The notes: generated by a model from the sequence alone, not told the origin. A stretch of DNA of 51,865 nt from Actinomycetes bacterium (GCA_029263055.1 JAJCYG010000015.1:1-51865); one strand, 5' to 3'. Numbered from the stretch's first letter, positions 34,830 to 43,400 are shown. Program-made: numbers and translations.

Positions 34830-34854
34830 ATAATTTGGACTGGAGATATGTCAA
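34827..34854 (-). promoter_or_regulatory. Promoter of the HTH-PilZ-basic protein unit
   Basis: On the minus strand TTGACA (34849-34854) and TATACT (34827-34832) with a 16-bp spacer. The start should fall near 34820, giving a leader of about 53 bases before ATG 34767, much of it occupied by the direct repeats. Confidence 0.75.
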
Positions 34855-34993
34855 CAAAAAAACACTACATCTTGTGTCAAGGGGGGGTCCAAGACAACAT
34901 TTGGTGGCAAAATGGCCTTTTTCTGAAATCGCTACTATGTAGAAATAGCCTCGCTGTTTCTCTATTTAACTAATCTGAGGCAGGGGTTTGAGG
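34855..34993. other. Non-coding stretch between divergent promoters
   Basis: Part of a 281-bp gene-free region (34768-35048), the longest in the window. It holds a run of seven G (34881-34887) and a short hairpin (34941-34949 with 34953-34961, 9 bp including one G-T pair, 3-base loop) that is not followed by a T run. I see no ORF or recognisable RNA. The hairpin could be a regulator site or part of a small RNA; neither is supported further. Confidence 0.4.
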
Positions 34994-35022
34994 TTGCTTT
35001 TTACCCCAAAAAAAGGTATAAA
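34994..35022 (+). promoter_or_regulatory. Promoter of the Minf_1886/ABC transporter operon
   Basis: TTGCTT (34994-34999), 17-bp spacer, TATAAA (35017-35022). The gene start at 35049 follows AGGAG (35038-35042) by 6 bases. The -35 is a weak match. Confidence 0.5.
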
Positions 35023-35048
35023 AAATTTACCATTTTTAGGAGTTTGAT

Positions 35049-35414
35049 ATGGATACAGCAGAAGATTTATTTGAAAAGATTAAGGGAATTGTTCAAAAAG
35101 ACCGGCGTTTTCAAGAAGATGCCTATGTTTTTGTTCTTTCTTCTATAGATTACGCGCTCACTAAGCTTGCGGCACCCCGCCATATTACGGGAAAAGAGCT
35201 TTTAACAGCCATTAAAGAGTATGGAGTCCAGCAGTATGGACCCATGACTTTAACGGTTTTAGAGTTTTGGGGGATTCAGACAACTGAAGACTTTGGATTG
35301 ATTGTTTTTAATTTGGTTGATAATGGGGTTTTGCGTAAAACCGAAACAGATAGTTTAGATGACTTTAAAGATGTCTATGATTTAAAAGAGACGTTTAAGG
35401 GGAATTATAATTGA
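35049..35414 (+). CDS. Minf_1886-family protein
   Basis: A 121-residue soluble protein matching what I recall of the Minf_1886 family: an acidic helix, then FQEDAYVFVLSSIDYAL, HITGKELLTAIKEYGVQQYG, MTLTVLEFWGI, and TTEDFGLIVFNLVDNG. The family is found in PVC-type and related bacteria and has no known function. Here it is the first gene before the Gld-like transporter and overlaps the ATPase gene by 4 bases (TTGA), so a link with that transporter is possible. Confidence 0.8.
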   Translation: MDTAEDLFEKIKGIVQKDRRFQEDAYVFVLSSIDYALTKLAAPRHITGKELLTAIKEYGVQQYGPMTLTVLEFWGIQTTEDFGLIVFNLVDNGVLRKTETDSLDDFKDVYDLKETFKGNYN

Positions 35415-36355
35415 TCGAGGTTTCTAACCTGGTTAAAAACTTTAATTCCTTTCCTGCATTAAAAGGAATTTCTTTTTCTGTTTCTAAAGGAGAGATTCTA
35501 GGGCTGTTGGGTCCAAACGGTGCGGGCAAAACAACCACATTAAAAATACTCACCTGCTTACTCCCTTTTACTTCTGGCACGGTTTTGATTCATGGTCTTA
35601 GTCCACAAAAAGATTCTTTAAAAATTCGAAAACTAGTGGGTGTGTTGTCTGAAGGAAATCCGCTTTATCCTGAACTGCGGGTGCGTGAATTTTTAAAGTT
35701 TAGAGCGGATCTCAAACAAATTCCTCGTCGACAAATTGAAGATCGAATTCAAACCGTTTTGCAGCAGTGTCAGCTTAAAGAGGTAGAGCAACGCATCATA
35801 GGAACCTTGTCTAAAGGCTTTTGCCAACGTGTTGGTTTGGCTGATGCCCTGATTCATGACCCGCAAATTTTGATTTTAGATGAACCGACCATTGGTTTAG
35901 ATCCGCATCAAGTGCGCCAATTGCGCCAGTTGATTCGCGACTTGGCTCAAAATAGAACCGTTATTTTTTCAAGCCACATCTTATCTGAAGTTGAAGCACT
36001 CTGTTCTAAAGTGGTTATTTTAAACCAAGGTGAGAAAATTGTTGAAGGGGTGCCTCAAAAAATTATTTCTCAACATTCTAATCATCAAATCCAAATGGAA
36101 GTGAAAGCATCAAAAGAAGCTATTGAATTTGCTTGTTCAGTTTTATCAAACATTAAACATGTTTCTGTTGAGTCGCATCAAGATGAGAGTTGGTGTCGGG
36201 TGGACCTAGAAGTGGAGCAAGGTGTTGATTTGCGTGAAGAGCTGTTTTACTTGATTCACCAAAAGGGATGGTCTTTACGAGAGTTGAAAACCACTTCACA
36301 TAGTTTAGAAGATATTTTTGTTCGTTTGACTGAAAAAGAGGTGGCTCCAGCATGA
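35411..36355 (+). CDS. ABC transporter ATP-binding protein, GldA-like
   Basis: A 314-residue ATPase of the ABC-2 export class. Walker A GPNGAGKTT (34-42), Q-loop region LSEGNPLYPEL, a changed signature LSKGFCQRVG in place of LSGGQ, Walker B ILILDEPTIGLDP and switch His in SSHILSEVEAL. A C-terminal extension of about 90 residues follows. It starts at TTG 35411 inside the upstream stop (TTGA). The three-gene order ATPase, permease and auxiliary protein matches the GldA/GldF/GldG system, which also occurs in non-gliding bacteria. Confidence 0.9.
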   Translation: MIEVSNLVKNFNSFPALKGISFSVSKGEILGLLGPNGAGKTTTLKILTCLLPFTSGTVLIHGLSPQKDSLKIRKLVGVLSEGNPLYPELRVREFLKFRADLKQIPRRQIEDRIQTVLQQCQLKEVEQRIIGTLSKGFCQRVGLADALIHDPQILILDEPTIGLDPHQVRQLRQLIRDLAQNRTVIFSSHILSEVEALCSKVVILNQGEKIVEGVPQKIISQHSNHQIQMEVKASKEAIEFACSVLSNIKHVSVESHQDESWCRVDLEVEQGVDLREELFYLIHQKGWSLRELKTTSHSLEDIFVRLTEKEVAPA

Positions 36356-37092
36356 GGGCTTTTTGGGTTTTGTTTAAAAAGGAGTTGATGTCTCTCTTTC
36401 TGATGCCGGTTGCCTATGTGCTTGGGTTTGTCTTTCTACTGGTTCAAGGGTATACGTTCTGGATTTTAGTCGCTGCCTTGAATAATCCGGGTGTCCAGGT
36501 AGAGCAATCTGTGATGCAACTCTTTTTCGGCGGCACTTTTTTCTTTTGGATATTGGTGATTTTATTGGCTTCGGTCATTACCATGCGCCTCTTTGCTGAA
36601 GAGAAAAAGAGTGGCACATTTGATTTGCTGATGAGTGCGCCTGTTCGGTTAATTGAGCTCGTTTTAGCTAAATATTTAGCCCCTCTCTTCTTTTATGGAA
36701 TGCTTTGGTTGCCCACACTTTGCTTTGTCCTTGTTTTAGATCATTCTGTTTCGTTAGATTGGGGACCTGTTGTGACAGGGTACTTGGGTGTCTTTTTGTT
36801 AGGTGCTCTTTTTCATGCTGTAGGACTTTTTGCTTCCTCTTTGACGCAAAACCAAATTATTTCAGCCGTGCTCTGTTTTGGGCTCTGTCTTTTATTATTT
36901 TCTCTCAGTTTTTTAGAGTTTTTTGTCATCAAGCCTGAATGGTCTGCTTTTTTTAATAGTGTGAATATGATGGGGCATATGGATGACTTTGGTAAGGGGA
37001 TTTTAGATTCTCAAATCATTACTTATTATTTAAGTTTAACCGCTCTTTTTCTTTTCTTTTCATTAAAGGTTTTAAAATTCCAAAGCCAATGA
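36352..37092 (+). CDS. ABC-2 type permease, GldF-like
   Basis: A 246-residue integral membrane protein with six predicted membrane segments (about 18-40, 60-80, 105-125, 135-155, 165-188, 225-243). It carries the MRLFAEEKKSGTFDLLMSAPV motif typical of the ABC-2/GldF family between segments two and three. It forms the channel for the ATPase encoded upstream, with ATGA overlaps on both sides. Confidence 0.9.
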   Translation: MRAFWVLFKKELMSLFLMPVAYVLGFVFLLVQGYTFWILVAALNNPGVQVEQSVMQLFFGGTFFFWILVILLASVITMRLFAEEKKSGTFDLLMSAPVRLIELVLAKYLAPLFFYGMLWLPTLCFVLVLDHSVSLDWGPVVTGYLGVFLLGALFHAVGLFASSLTQNQIISAVLCFGLCLLLFSLSFLEFFVIKPEWSAFFNSVNMMGHMDDFGKGILDSQIITYYLSLTALFLFFSLKVLKFQSQ

Positions 37093-38471
37093 TTAAACAA
37101 TGGAACGCCTCTTTTCTTTTACTTGTTTCTTTTATTATAGGAACAACTCTCTTTTTATTGATTAATACAGTCTCTTCTCATTTTTCGATTCGATCTGATT
37201 TCACTCAATCAAAACAGTATCAGTTGCCTGAGTCTGCAGTGACGGCATTAAGTCAATTAAAAGAGCCGGTTACGTTGACTCTTTTTTATCATCCAACGCA
37301 TCCTTATTACAAAAAAATACGCGACTTGCTTAAAGAAATTGATCTGTTAAAAAATGAAAATCTAAAAATTCATCTGATTGATCCAGACCGTGATCGAGCA
37401 AAGACAGAGCTCTTTGAAAAGAAACATCAGCTTGCTGCTAGAAACAAATTAATTATTCAATCAGGTCCTTGTTTGCAACAGCTTTCTGACTCTGATTTTG
37501 TGGAAGAGAAAGAGAAAGCTACTTTTTTTAAAGCAAGCTCTTCTATTCTTAATGCCATTCTTTCTGTGACTCAACTTGAAGGGCGTAAAGTTTATTTTGT
37601 GACAGGACATGGTGAAAAAGAAATCGATGATATTTCTGAACGAGGCATTGCCGCTTTAAAAATCTATTTTAAGAAGAATAATTTAATGAGTGAAAAATGG
37701 TTGCTCCCTTCTAAAAAAGAACTTCCAAATGATGCCACCTTGCTTGCGATTGTGGGACCCACTAAAAAGTTTGAAGAAGATGAAATCCTTCTTTTAAAAG
37801 AATATGTGGCAAGCGGGGGAGAGCTCTTTCTCTTTTTAGATCCGTTAGTCAATACCGGTTTAGAGTCTCTTTTATCTGAGTGGGATGTGTATGCGGCCAA
37901 TCAAGTGGTAGTAGACCCTTCAACGGGTTCCCCGCAAATCAGTGCAGCCAATCTTTTCGTGAGCAATTATACAGAGCATCCGGCGATTCAACAGATGAAA
38001 GGGGTGGTGACTCTCTTTGTGGTGGCCCGCCCATTTTTTGATAAAGAAGAGTCGGATGTGTGGACGGTTTCTCCCTTAGCCATTACCACGCCCAATGGAT
38101 GGGGTGAGGCTTCAGTCACATCTCAAGTCTATCAGTTTGATCGCGGCCAAGACACTAAGGGGCCTGTGGTAGTGGCTGTGGCGGTTGAGTCTCAAGATCC
38201 GGTAAAAGGGCATGTTGTCATTGTGGGGGATAGTGAGTTTGTGACCAATTCTCAGCTAGGTAATGTGGGCAATCAAGACTTCTTAACAAGCAATCTCAGG
38301 TGGCTCTTAGCCCAGCAAAACTGGATCACACTCCCTCCTAAAAGAATCCAAGAAGTTCAGCTCCACCTCAACAAAAAGGAGATGACTCAGATCTTTTGGT
38401 CCTCGGTTGTTTTTCTTCCTTTTATGAGCCTTTGCCTGGGCACGTTTGTTTGGTCTCGCAGAAGAGTCTAA
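37089..38471 (+). CDS. GldG-like ABC transporter auxiliary protein
   Basis: A 460-residue protein with one N-terminal membrane segment (about 8-30), a large extracytoplasmic domain and one C-terminal segment (about 436-456). The N-terminal region has the family pattern (DFTQSKQYQLPESAVTALSQ, then LKEPVTLTLFYHP), and the middle has the VYFVTGHGE motif typical of ABC-transporter auxiliary (GldG) proteins. It overlaps the permease gene by ATGA. The substrate is unknown; in gliding Bacteroidota the system is tied to surface movement or export. Confidence 0.9.
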   Translation: MIKQWNASFLLLVSFIIGTTLFLLINTVSSHFSIRSDFTQSKQYQLPESAVTALSQLKEPVTLTLFYHPTHPYYKKIRDLLKEIDLLKNENLKIHLIDPDRDRAKTELFEKKHQLAARNKLIIQSGPCLQQLSDSDFVEEKEKATFFKASSSILNAILSVTQLEGRKVYFVTGHGEKEIDDISERGIAALKIYFKKNNLMSEKWLLPSKKELPNDATLLAIVGPTKKFEEDEILLLKEYVASGGELFLFLDPLVNTGLESLLSEWDVYAANQVVVDPSTGSPQISAANLFVSNYTEHPAIQQMKGVVTLFVVARPFFDKEESDVWTVSPLAITTPNGWGEASVTSQVYQFDRGQDTKGPVVVAVAVESQDPVKGHVVIVGDSEFVTNSQLGNVGNQDFLTSNLRWLLAQQNWITLPPKRIQEVQLHLNKKEMTQIFWSSVVFLPFMSLCLGTFVWSRRRV

Positions 38472-38491
38472 GTCTAAAGTTATAAGTTGTT

Positions 38492-38519
38492 TGCAATTAA
38501 TGAAAAATGTTGGATAATG
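38492..38519 (+). promoter_or_regulatory. Promoter of the BON-domain gene
   Basis: TTGCAA (38492-38497), 16-bp spacer, GATAAT (38514-38519). The leader of about 30 bases carries AAGGAG (38546-38551), 5 bases before ATG 38557. Confidence 0.6.
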
Positions 38520-38556
38520 GGTTTGATCAACTCGTTGAAGTTAAAAAGGAGAACGC

Positions 38557-38889
38557 ATGAAACGGTTTACCCTCTTAGTCTTTGTATTTTCTCTCTTTGT
38601 TGTTTCACCTCTCTTTGCTCAGTCTGCAAGTGATTTAGAGCTCAAACAAACTTTGGAAGAGTCTTTTCGTAATTCTAATGAAATCCATGCTCGCTTTGAT
38701 GATAATTTTTATTGGAGCGAAACAAGCAGTATTCGAGTCGAAGTGCTCAATGGCGTGGTTAGTTTACGGGGCATTGTGACAAATTTTGAGTCGAAGAGTG
38801 CTTATATTAAAATTGCTGAAACCACACCGGGCGTCACAGAAGTTGTGGCAAAGATTCGGGTGATTCCTTCTGCTCGAAAAGTAGATTAG
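38557..38889 (+). CDS. Periplasmic BON-domain protein
   Basis: A 110-residue protein with a clear signal peptide (about 1-22, ending LFAQS) and one BON domain (VEVLNGVVSLRGIVTNFESK, then AETTPGVTEVVAKIRV). BON domains such as in OsmY bind membrane phospholipid and protect the envelope during osmotic or folding stress. This one is single-domain and short. Its stop interlocks with the ferredoxin stop on the other strand (TTAG, 38886-38889). Confidence 0.85.
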   Translation: MKRFTLLVFVFSLFVVSPLFAQSASDLELKQTLEESFRNSNEIHARFDDNFYWSETSSIRVEVLNGVVSLRGIVTNFESKSAYIKIAETTPGVTEVVAKIRVIPSARKVD

Positions 38890-39191
38890 AAATTTTTAGG
38901 ATTGTTTAAGTCGCCAGCAATATAACTTTCTTGTTGCTCTGGCAAGAACATGAAGATGGTGTCCCAAGGGCAGTCAAAAGCACAGAGTTTGCAACCAATG
39001 CACCTTTTTTGGTCTATTTCACAAAGTTGCATATGCCCAGAATAATCAGTGGTTTGAACCGTGTTAATACAGTCAACCGGGCAAACAGCAATACAAGCTT
39101 CACAGCCTGTGCACCCATTGGGGTCGACATAAGCTAGAGGCTTAATTTTTTTTGGTTTCGGTTTTGGTTTTACAGGTGTCTCTGCTGACAT
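38886..39191 (-). CDS. 2[4Fe-4S] ferredoxin-type protein
   Basis: A 101-residue protein with two complete CxxCxxCxxxCP clusters: Cys27, 30, 33, 37 and Cys64, 67, 70, 74. The second half contains CIGCKLCAFDCPWDTI, as in electron-transfer ferredoxins with a longer loop. The N-terminus carries an unusual KPKPKPKK stretch. The electron partner is not evident nearby. It has a good ribosome site (AGGAG, 8 bases before ATG 39191) and its own divergent promoter. Confidence 0.88.
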   Translation of the reverse strand: MSAETPVKPKPKPKKIKPLAYVDPNGCTGCEACIAVCPVDCINTVQTTDYSGHMQLCEIDQKRCIGCKLCAFDCPWDTIFMFLPEQQESYIAGDLNNPKNF

Positions 39192-39208
39192 GTTAATACT
39201 CCTAATTC

Positions 39209-39238
39209 AGTCTAGCATTATGGAGTTAAACGCGTCAA
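39209..39238 (-). promoter_or_regulatory. Promoter of the ferredoxin gene
   Basis: On the minus strand TTGACG (39233-39238), 18-bp spacer, TAGACT (39209-39214) preceded by TGC, which makes an extended -10. The expected start is near 39203, about 12 bases before the ATG. Confidence 0.6.
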
Positions 39239-39240
39239 TA

Positions 39241-39255
39241 ACTTGAATTTCAAGT
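39241..39255. promoter_or_regulatory. 15-bp palindrome between divergent promoters
   Basis: ACTTGAATTTCAAGT is a perfect palindrome around a central T. Its centre lies about 45 bases upstream of both predicted start sites, for the ferredoxin (near 39203) and for the gene at 39307 (near 39294). This is the position expected for a shared activator. Confidence 0.55.
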
Positions 39256-39278
39256 GCCTGATGAGCGGTGCTTTACCG

Positions 39279-39287
39279 TGATATAAT
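39279..39287 (+). promoter_or_regulatory. Extended -10 promoter of the coiled-coil protein gene
   Basis: TGATATAAT (TG at 39279-39280, TATAAT at 39282-39287) is a consensus extended -10. No convincing -35 lies 17 bp upstream, which fits dependence on an activator. The AAGGAG ribosome site (39296-39301) follows. Confidence 0.65.
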
Positions 39288-39306
39288 AATAGTAGAAGGA
39301 GAAGTC

Positions 39307-40050
39307 ATGATCTGCAAGACAGTATTTGGACTCACAATCAGCTTATTGGCCCTCTCTACAGCCAGCGCAGACACATTTATTTTAAAGAATGGGACAGAGT
39401 ATAAAGGAGCCATTCTTAAAGAAAATCGCCAAGAAGTGGCTGCCATTACAGATATTGGGATTATTCGTTTTTTAAAGTCAGATGTGAAAAAGATCAAAAA
39501 AGGCTCTATCTGGGAAAATAATGCCTACCTAAAAAAAGCAGGGCAATATGTTTCAGGTCCTGTTGTTGCGACTCCTCAGTCAGGCTCTGTTGTCACATCT
39601 CCTTTGTCAGAAGGTTCTTCAACAGACTATGCCTTGCGTCAGCGTGAAATGGAGTTGAGAGAGCAAGAACTAGAATTAAAACGAACAGAGATTGAACTCT
39701 TAAAAGAAGAGTTAAAGTTAAAACGTGAAAAAGGATCCTTAGAACCTCGACGCGCTCGTCTAGATACTGTGATTGGTAGTGCGGCGCCTCGATCAGAAGA
39801 ATTTGAACCGATTACAGAAAATGCTATTTCAGAAATCCCTTTTCCTTCAGATCAGCCGGTTCCTGTTGATGAAGAAGCTGAAGAAGAACGTTTGCGTGAC
39901 ATTGCTTTAGAAGAACAGCGCAAAGAACAAGGTCGTAAAGATCGTTTAGAAACCTACCGTCGTATTCAAGAGACTCGTCAAAAACAAGAAGGGATCACGA
40001 TTCGCGGTAAAATCAATCCTGCCGGCAATGAAAACTACAAAACCTACTGA
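39307..40050 (+). CDS. Secreted coiled-coil protein of unknown function
   Basis: A 247-residue protein from ATG 39307, chosen over the longer frame from 39268 because AAGGAG lies 5 bases before it and the -10 covers 39282-39287. It has a signal peptide (about 1-22, ending in ASA), a short beta domain (about 23-65, TFILKNGTEYKGAILKENRQ and IGIIRFLKSDVKKI) and a charged coiled coil (about 110-145) rich in Glu, Leu, Lys and Arg, followed by a disordered acidic and basic tail. Not recognised as a named family. It overlaps the methyltransferase by 23 bp. Confidence 0.8.
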   Translation: MICKTVFGLTISLLALSTASADTFILKNGTEYKGAILKENRQEVAAITDIGIIRFLKSDVKKIKKGSIWENNAYLKKAGQYVSGPVVATPQSGSVVTSPLSEGSSTDYALRQREMELREQELELKRTEIELLKEELKLKREKGSLEPRRARLDTVIGSAAPRSEEFEPITENAISEIPFPSDQPVPVDEEAEEERLRDIALEEQRKEQGRKDRLETYRRIQETRQKQEGITIRGKINPAGNENYKTY

Positions 40051-40696
40051 GTCTCCCTTTTCTAAGAACGATTCCCACTGGCAAGACTACGCTCCTATTT
40101 TTGAAACTCAAAAAGCGCAAGACCCTCAACCGAATTGGTTTTTTCAAGAGCATCTCTTTGCTGATCTAAGTGTTGATCAATCAAAAGTATTAGATATTGG
40201 ATGTGGAAGTGGTCGAGGGATTTGGGCGATTCAAAAACAGATAGGCCATTTTCCAATCGGTTTAGATATTTCAAAACAAGCTTTGGCACAAGCCGAAGAA
40301 AATAAGATCCCTGCAGAAAACTTAATTTTATCTAATTATAAAACAGATCCTCTGCCTTCAGAATGTGATGTGATTTGGATTAGTGATCTGCTTCTTTATT
40401 TAGATCCAGAGACAGAGCTTTTGCCTACAATGAAAAAGTTAAACCAAGCTTTGAAGGATGGGGGGCGACTTGGTTTTCGGTGGAGCGTCGGCCAAGACGA
40501 GCTTTTAATTCGCAAACAGAGTGTGAAATTTTTGGTCTCAGAAAAATTTATTCGAAACCTCTTAAAAGAGTCTCGCTTTCACCTTCAATTTTTAGAGCAG
40601 CGAAAAGATCCTATTTATGTGGCTAATGATGTTAGACGTGAGGGCCGAGGGGTTTTTACTGATTGTTGGTATGTTCTTGCGACTAAAAAAAACTAG
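40028..40696 (+). CDS. SAM-dependent methyltransferase, class I
   Basis: A 222-residue protein with the Rossmann SAM-binding motif VLDIGCGSGRG (about 55-65), the acidic ribose-binding end of strand 2 (GLDIS), and the post-motifs CDVIWISDLLLYL and LKDGGRLGFRWSV. The C-terminal third (KFIRNLLKESRFHLQFLEQR) is common in small-molecule methyltransferases. The substrate cannot be told from the sequence. It overlaps the preceding gene by 23 bp and its stop interlocks with that of polA (CTAG, 40693-40696). Confidence 0.82.
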   Translation: MKTTKPTESPFSKNDSHWQDYAPIFETQKAQDPQPNWFFQEHLFADLSVDQSKVLDIGCGSGRGIWAIQKQIGHFPIGLDISKQALAQAEENKIPAENLILSNYKTDPLPSECDVIWISDLLLYLDPETELLPTMKKLNQALKDGGRLGFRWSVGQDELLIRKQSVKFLVSEKFIRNLLKESRFHLQFLEQRKDPIYVANDVRREGRGVFTDCWYVLATKKN

Positions 40697-43392
40697 TGAG
40701 CTTCGAGCCAGTTTTTTCCTGATCCGACTTCTACTTTAAGGGGCACATCAAGTTTGATTGCTTTTTCCATTTTATTTTTAACAAGTTTGGTCACAAGTTC
40801 GACTTCATCTTTTGGCACTTCAAGTAAGAGTTCATCATGTACTTGAGAGATGAGTTTAGATTTTAGCTTATTCTTCTTAAGTTCTTTTTGAATGTTGATC
40901 ATGGCAATTTTAATTAAATCTGCAGCAGTTCCTTGAAGAGGGGTGTTGATTGCGGCATTTTCTGCAAAGGAAATGACGCGTTTGTTATCACTCTTTAGAT
41001 CTGGAAAGTAACGAATCCTTCCTAAGAGTGTTTTTACATAACCTTCTTTGTGGGCTTTCTCAATGGTTTCATCCATAAAAATTTTAACGCCGGGGTAGCG
41101 TGCAAAGTAAGCATCGATAAATTCTTGAGCTTCGTAAGGTTCAATTCCTGCATCGCGGGCCAAGCCATACATGCCCATGCCGTAGATGATTCCAAAGTTA
41201 ATTGATTTGGCGCGGTTACGGAGCTCTGGGGTTACGGAATCAGGCTCTAAGCCAAGAATTGCTGCTGCAGTAGCTGAGTGAATGTCCTCGTCATTTTTAA
41301 AGGCTTCTTGCATGGCGCTGTCTCCTGAAAGAGCCGCCATTAACCGGAGTTCTACTTGTGAGTAATCGGCTGAGATTAAAACCGAATCTTTGCTCTTTGG
41401 GATAAATGCTTTTCGAATCTCACGACCCATTTTTGTTTTAAAAGGAATGTTTTGTAGATTAGGGTCGCTTGAAGAGAGACGACCTGTAGCGGCTACAGTT
41501 TGATTAAACGATGTGTGCACGCGTCCTGTTTTAGGATTTACTAGTTTAGGTAATGTGTCGACATAGGTGTTTTTTAGTTTGTTCATCTGGCGGTAATCCA
41601 TGAGGTGAGCCACTAAAGGGTTTTTTTTGTACTCTTCTAAAACAGACACATCGGTTGAGTAACCAGTCTTTGTTTTTTTTGCCCGTTTTTTTCCAAACTC
41701 TTTATGGATTTCTAATTTTTCAAATAATATTTTTCCAAGTTGTTGTGTGGAGTTAATATTAAATTCTTCACCGGCTAGTTTAATAATCTCTTTTTCTGCT
41801 TCAGCTAATTTTGTCTCAAGCTCTTTGCCCATTTTTTCAAGAAAGAGAACATCGAGGCCAACCCCTGTTTTTTCCATGTCATATAAAACATCGCTAAGAG
41901 GGAGCTCTATGTTTTTAAAAAGATCTTCTAAATCATTTTCTTTCAGTTTTTTTTCAAAAAGGGTTTGAAGTTGTCCTGTAATGTCTGCATCTTCGCACGC
42001 ATATTGGCAAACTTGATCCACAGGAACTTGGTCCATGGTAATCTGTTTTTTGCCTGTACCAAGCAATTCACTTGTAGGAATTTTTCTAAAGCTTAAATAT
42101 TCTAAAGCAAGAGCATCTAAATTGTTTTGCCGGCGGCTTGGATTGAGGAGGTAGGCGGCAATCATGGTGTCAAAGCCGACTCCTTGTACTTCGATGCCGT
42201 ACTGCGATAAGACCAGCATGTCATACTTGATGTTTTGACCGCATTTTTTGACTTTAGGATCTTCTAAAATTTCTTTGAGTTGTTCGAGTCTCTCCGTGTT
42301 TACTTTTCCTTCTTCAAAAACAGGGGTGTAGTACGCTTCATTTGCTTTCCATGAAAAAGAGAGTCCTACGATTTCAGACTCTAAAGGATTTAAACTGGTT
42401 GTTTCAGTATCTAAAACAAACGACTTTTGTTTTTTAAGCTGAGCTAAAAAGACATTCCATTCTCGGTCATTTTCAATGAGCTTATAATCTTTTTCTTCTT
42501 GTTTGACTTCTGGTTTATCTGGAGCCCCAATCTCTTTTAATAAACTTTTAAATTCAAACCGTTCAAAAAATTCACGCATCTCTTCTTGATCAGGTTCGAC
42601 CATTTTAAGATCTTCTACTTTTAATTTGAGTTTAACCTTGGTATCAATGGTGACTAATTCTTTTGACAAAAAGGCTTGGTCTTTGTTTTCAATAAGGGTG
42701 TTGCGAATCACATCTCGTTTTACGGTGTCTATTTTTTCGTAAAGCTCTTCCATGCTTCCAAAATCTTGAATTAATTTCGTGGCTGTTTTGGCGCCCACTT
42801 TCGGGACTCCAGGCACATTGTCAGAGCTGTCTCCCATCAATCCTAGTACATCAATCACTCGGTTGGGTTTGACCCCGAATTTTTCTTCAACTGCTTTTTC
42901 ATCAATGATCTCAACTTCTTTTGTTGACGAGACCATCTTATACATTTTGATTTGATCTGAAATCAGCTGCATAAAATCTTTATCTGCGGTGACTAAAAAG
43001 GTATCCATCCCTTCTTTTTCAGCATCGCGCGCCAATGTTCCCATAATGTCATCTGCTTCAAAACCAGGTTTGCGAATCACGGGAATGGCCAGCACTTCAA
43101 TAAGTTCTTCAATCCAATCAATCTGAGGGATCATGTCATCCGGCATTTTATCGCGTGTGGCTTTGTACTCTTCATATTGTTCATGCCGAAACGTGGGCTC
43201 AGGGCAGTCTAGAGCCACCGCAATATAGTCTGGCTTTTCTTCTTTAAGGATTTTAAGTAGATAGAGCGCGAAGATATAAACCGCGCTGGTATTTTCACCT
43301 TCTGCATTGGTCAAAGGGCGGTTAATCAGGGCAAAATAACCTCTGTAGGCAATGGCAAATCCGTCGATAAGAAATAAGCGTTTTTTACTCAT
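40693..43392 (-). CDS. polA: DNA polymerase I with intact proofreading
   Basis: An 899-residue enzyme for Okazaki processing and repair. Domains: 5'-3' exonuclease (about 1-290, GFEADDIMGTLA, GDSSDNVPGVPKVG), 3'-5' exonuclease (about 305-490) with the proofreading residues present (DTETT, NIKYD, YACEDAD), and polymerase (about 500-899) with ADYSQVELRLMA, RNRAKSINFGIIYG and QVHDELLLE. I start at ATG 43392; the frame continues to a TTG at 43410, but the extended -10 (43401-43406) overlaps that stretch. No ribosome site precedes the ATG, consistent with a leaderless mRNA. Confidence 0.95.
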   Translation of the reverse strand: MSKKRLFLIDGFAIAYRGYFALINRPLTNAEGENTSAVYIFALYLLKILKEEKPDYIAVALDCPEPTFRHEQYEEYKATRDKMPDDMIPQIDWIEELIEVLAIPVIRKPGFEADDIMGTLARDAEKEGMDTFLVTADKDFMQLISDQIKMYKMVSSTKEVEIIDEKAVEEKFGVKPNRVIDVLGLMGDSSDNVPGVPKVGAKTATKLIQDFGSMEELYEKIDTVKRDVIRNTLIENKDQAFLSKELVTIDTKVKLKLKVEDLKMVEPDQEEMREFFERFEFKSLLKEIGAPDKPEVKQEEKDYKLIENDREWNVFLAQLKKQKSFVLDTETTSLNPLESEIVGLSFSWKANEAYYTPVFEEGKVNTERLEQLKEILEDPKVKKCGQNIKYDMLVLSQYGIEVQGVGFDTMIAAYLLNPSRRQNNLDALALEYLSFRKIPTSELLGTGKKQITMDQVPVDQVCQYACEDADITGQLQTLFEKKLKENDLEDLFKNIELPLSDVLYDMEKTGVGLDVLFLEKMGKELETKLAEAEKEIIKLAGEEFNINSTQQLGKILFEKLEIHKEFGKKRAKKTKTGYSTDVSVLEEYKKNPLVAHLMDYRQMNKLKNTYVDTLPKLVNPKTGRVHTSFNQTVAATGRLSSSDPNLQNIPFKTKMGREIRKAFIPKSKDSVLISADYSQVELRLMAALSGDSAMQEAFKNDEDIHSATAAAILGLEPDSVTPELRNRAKSINFGIIYGMGMYGLARDAGIEPYEAQEFIDAYFARYPGVKIFMDETIEKAHKEGYVKTLLGRIRYFPDLKSDNKRVISFAENAAINTPLQGTAADLIKIAMINIQKELKKNKLKSKLISQVHDELLLEVPKDEVELVTKLVKNKMEKAIKLDVPLKVEVGSGKNWLEAH

Positions 43393-43400
43393 AAGAGGGT

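Noticed and set aside
40028..40696. A specific function for the methyltransferase (for example ubiquinone or tRNA modification)
   Set aside because: Only general SAM-binding motifs are visible and the neighbours do not point to a pathway.
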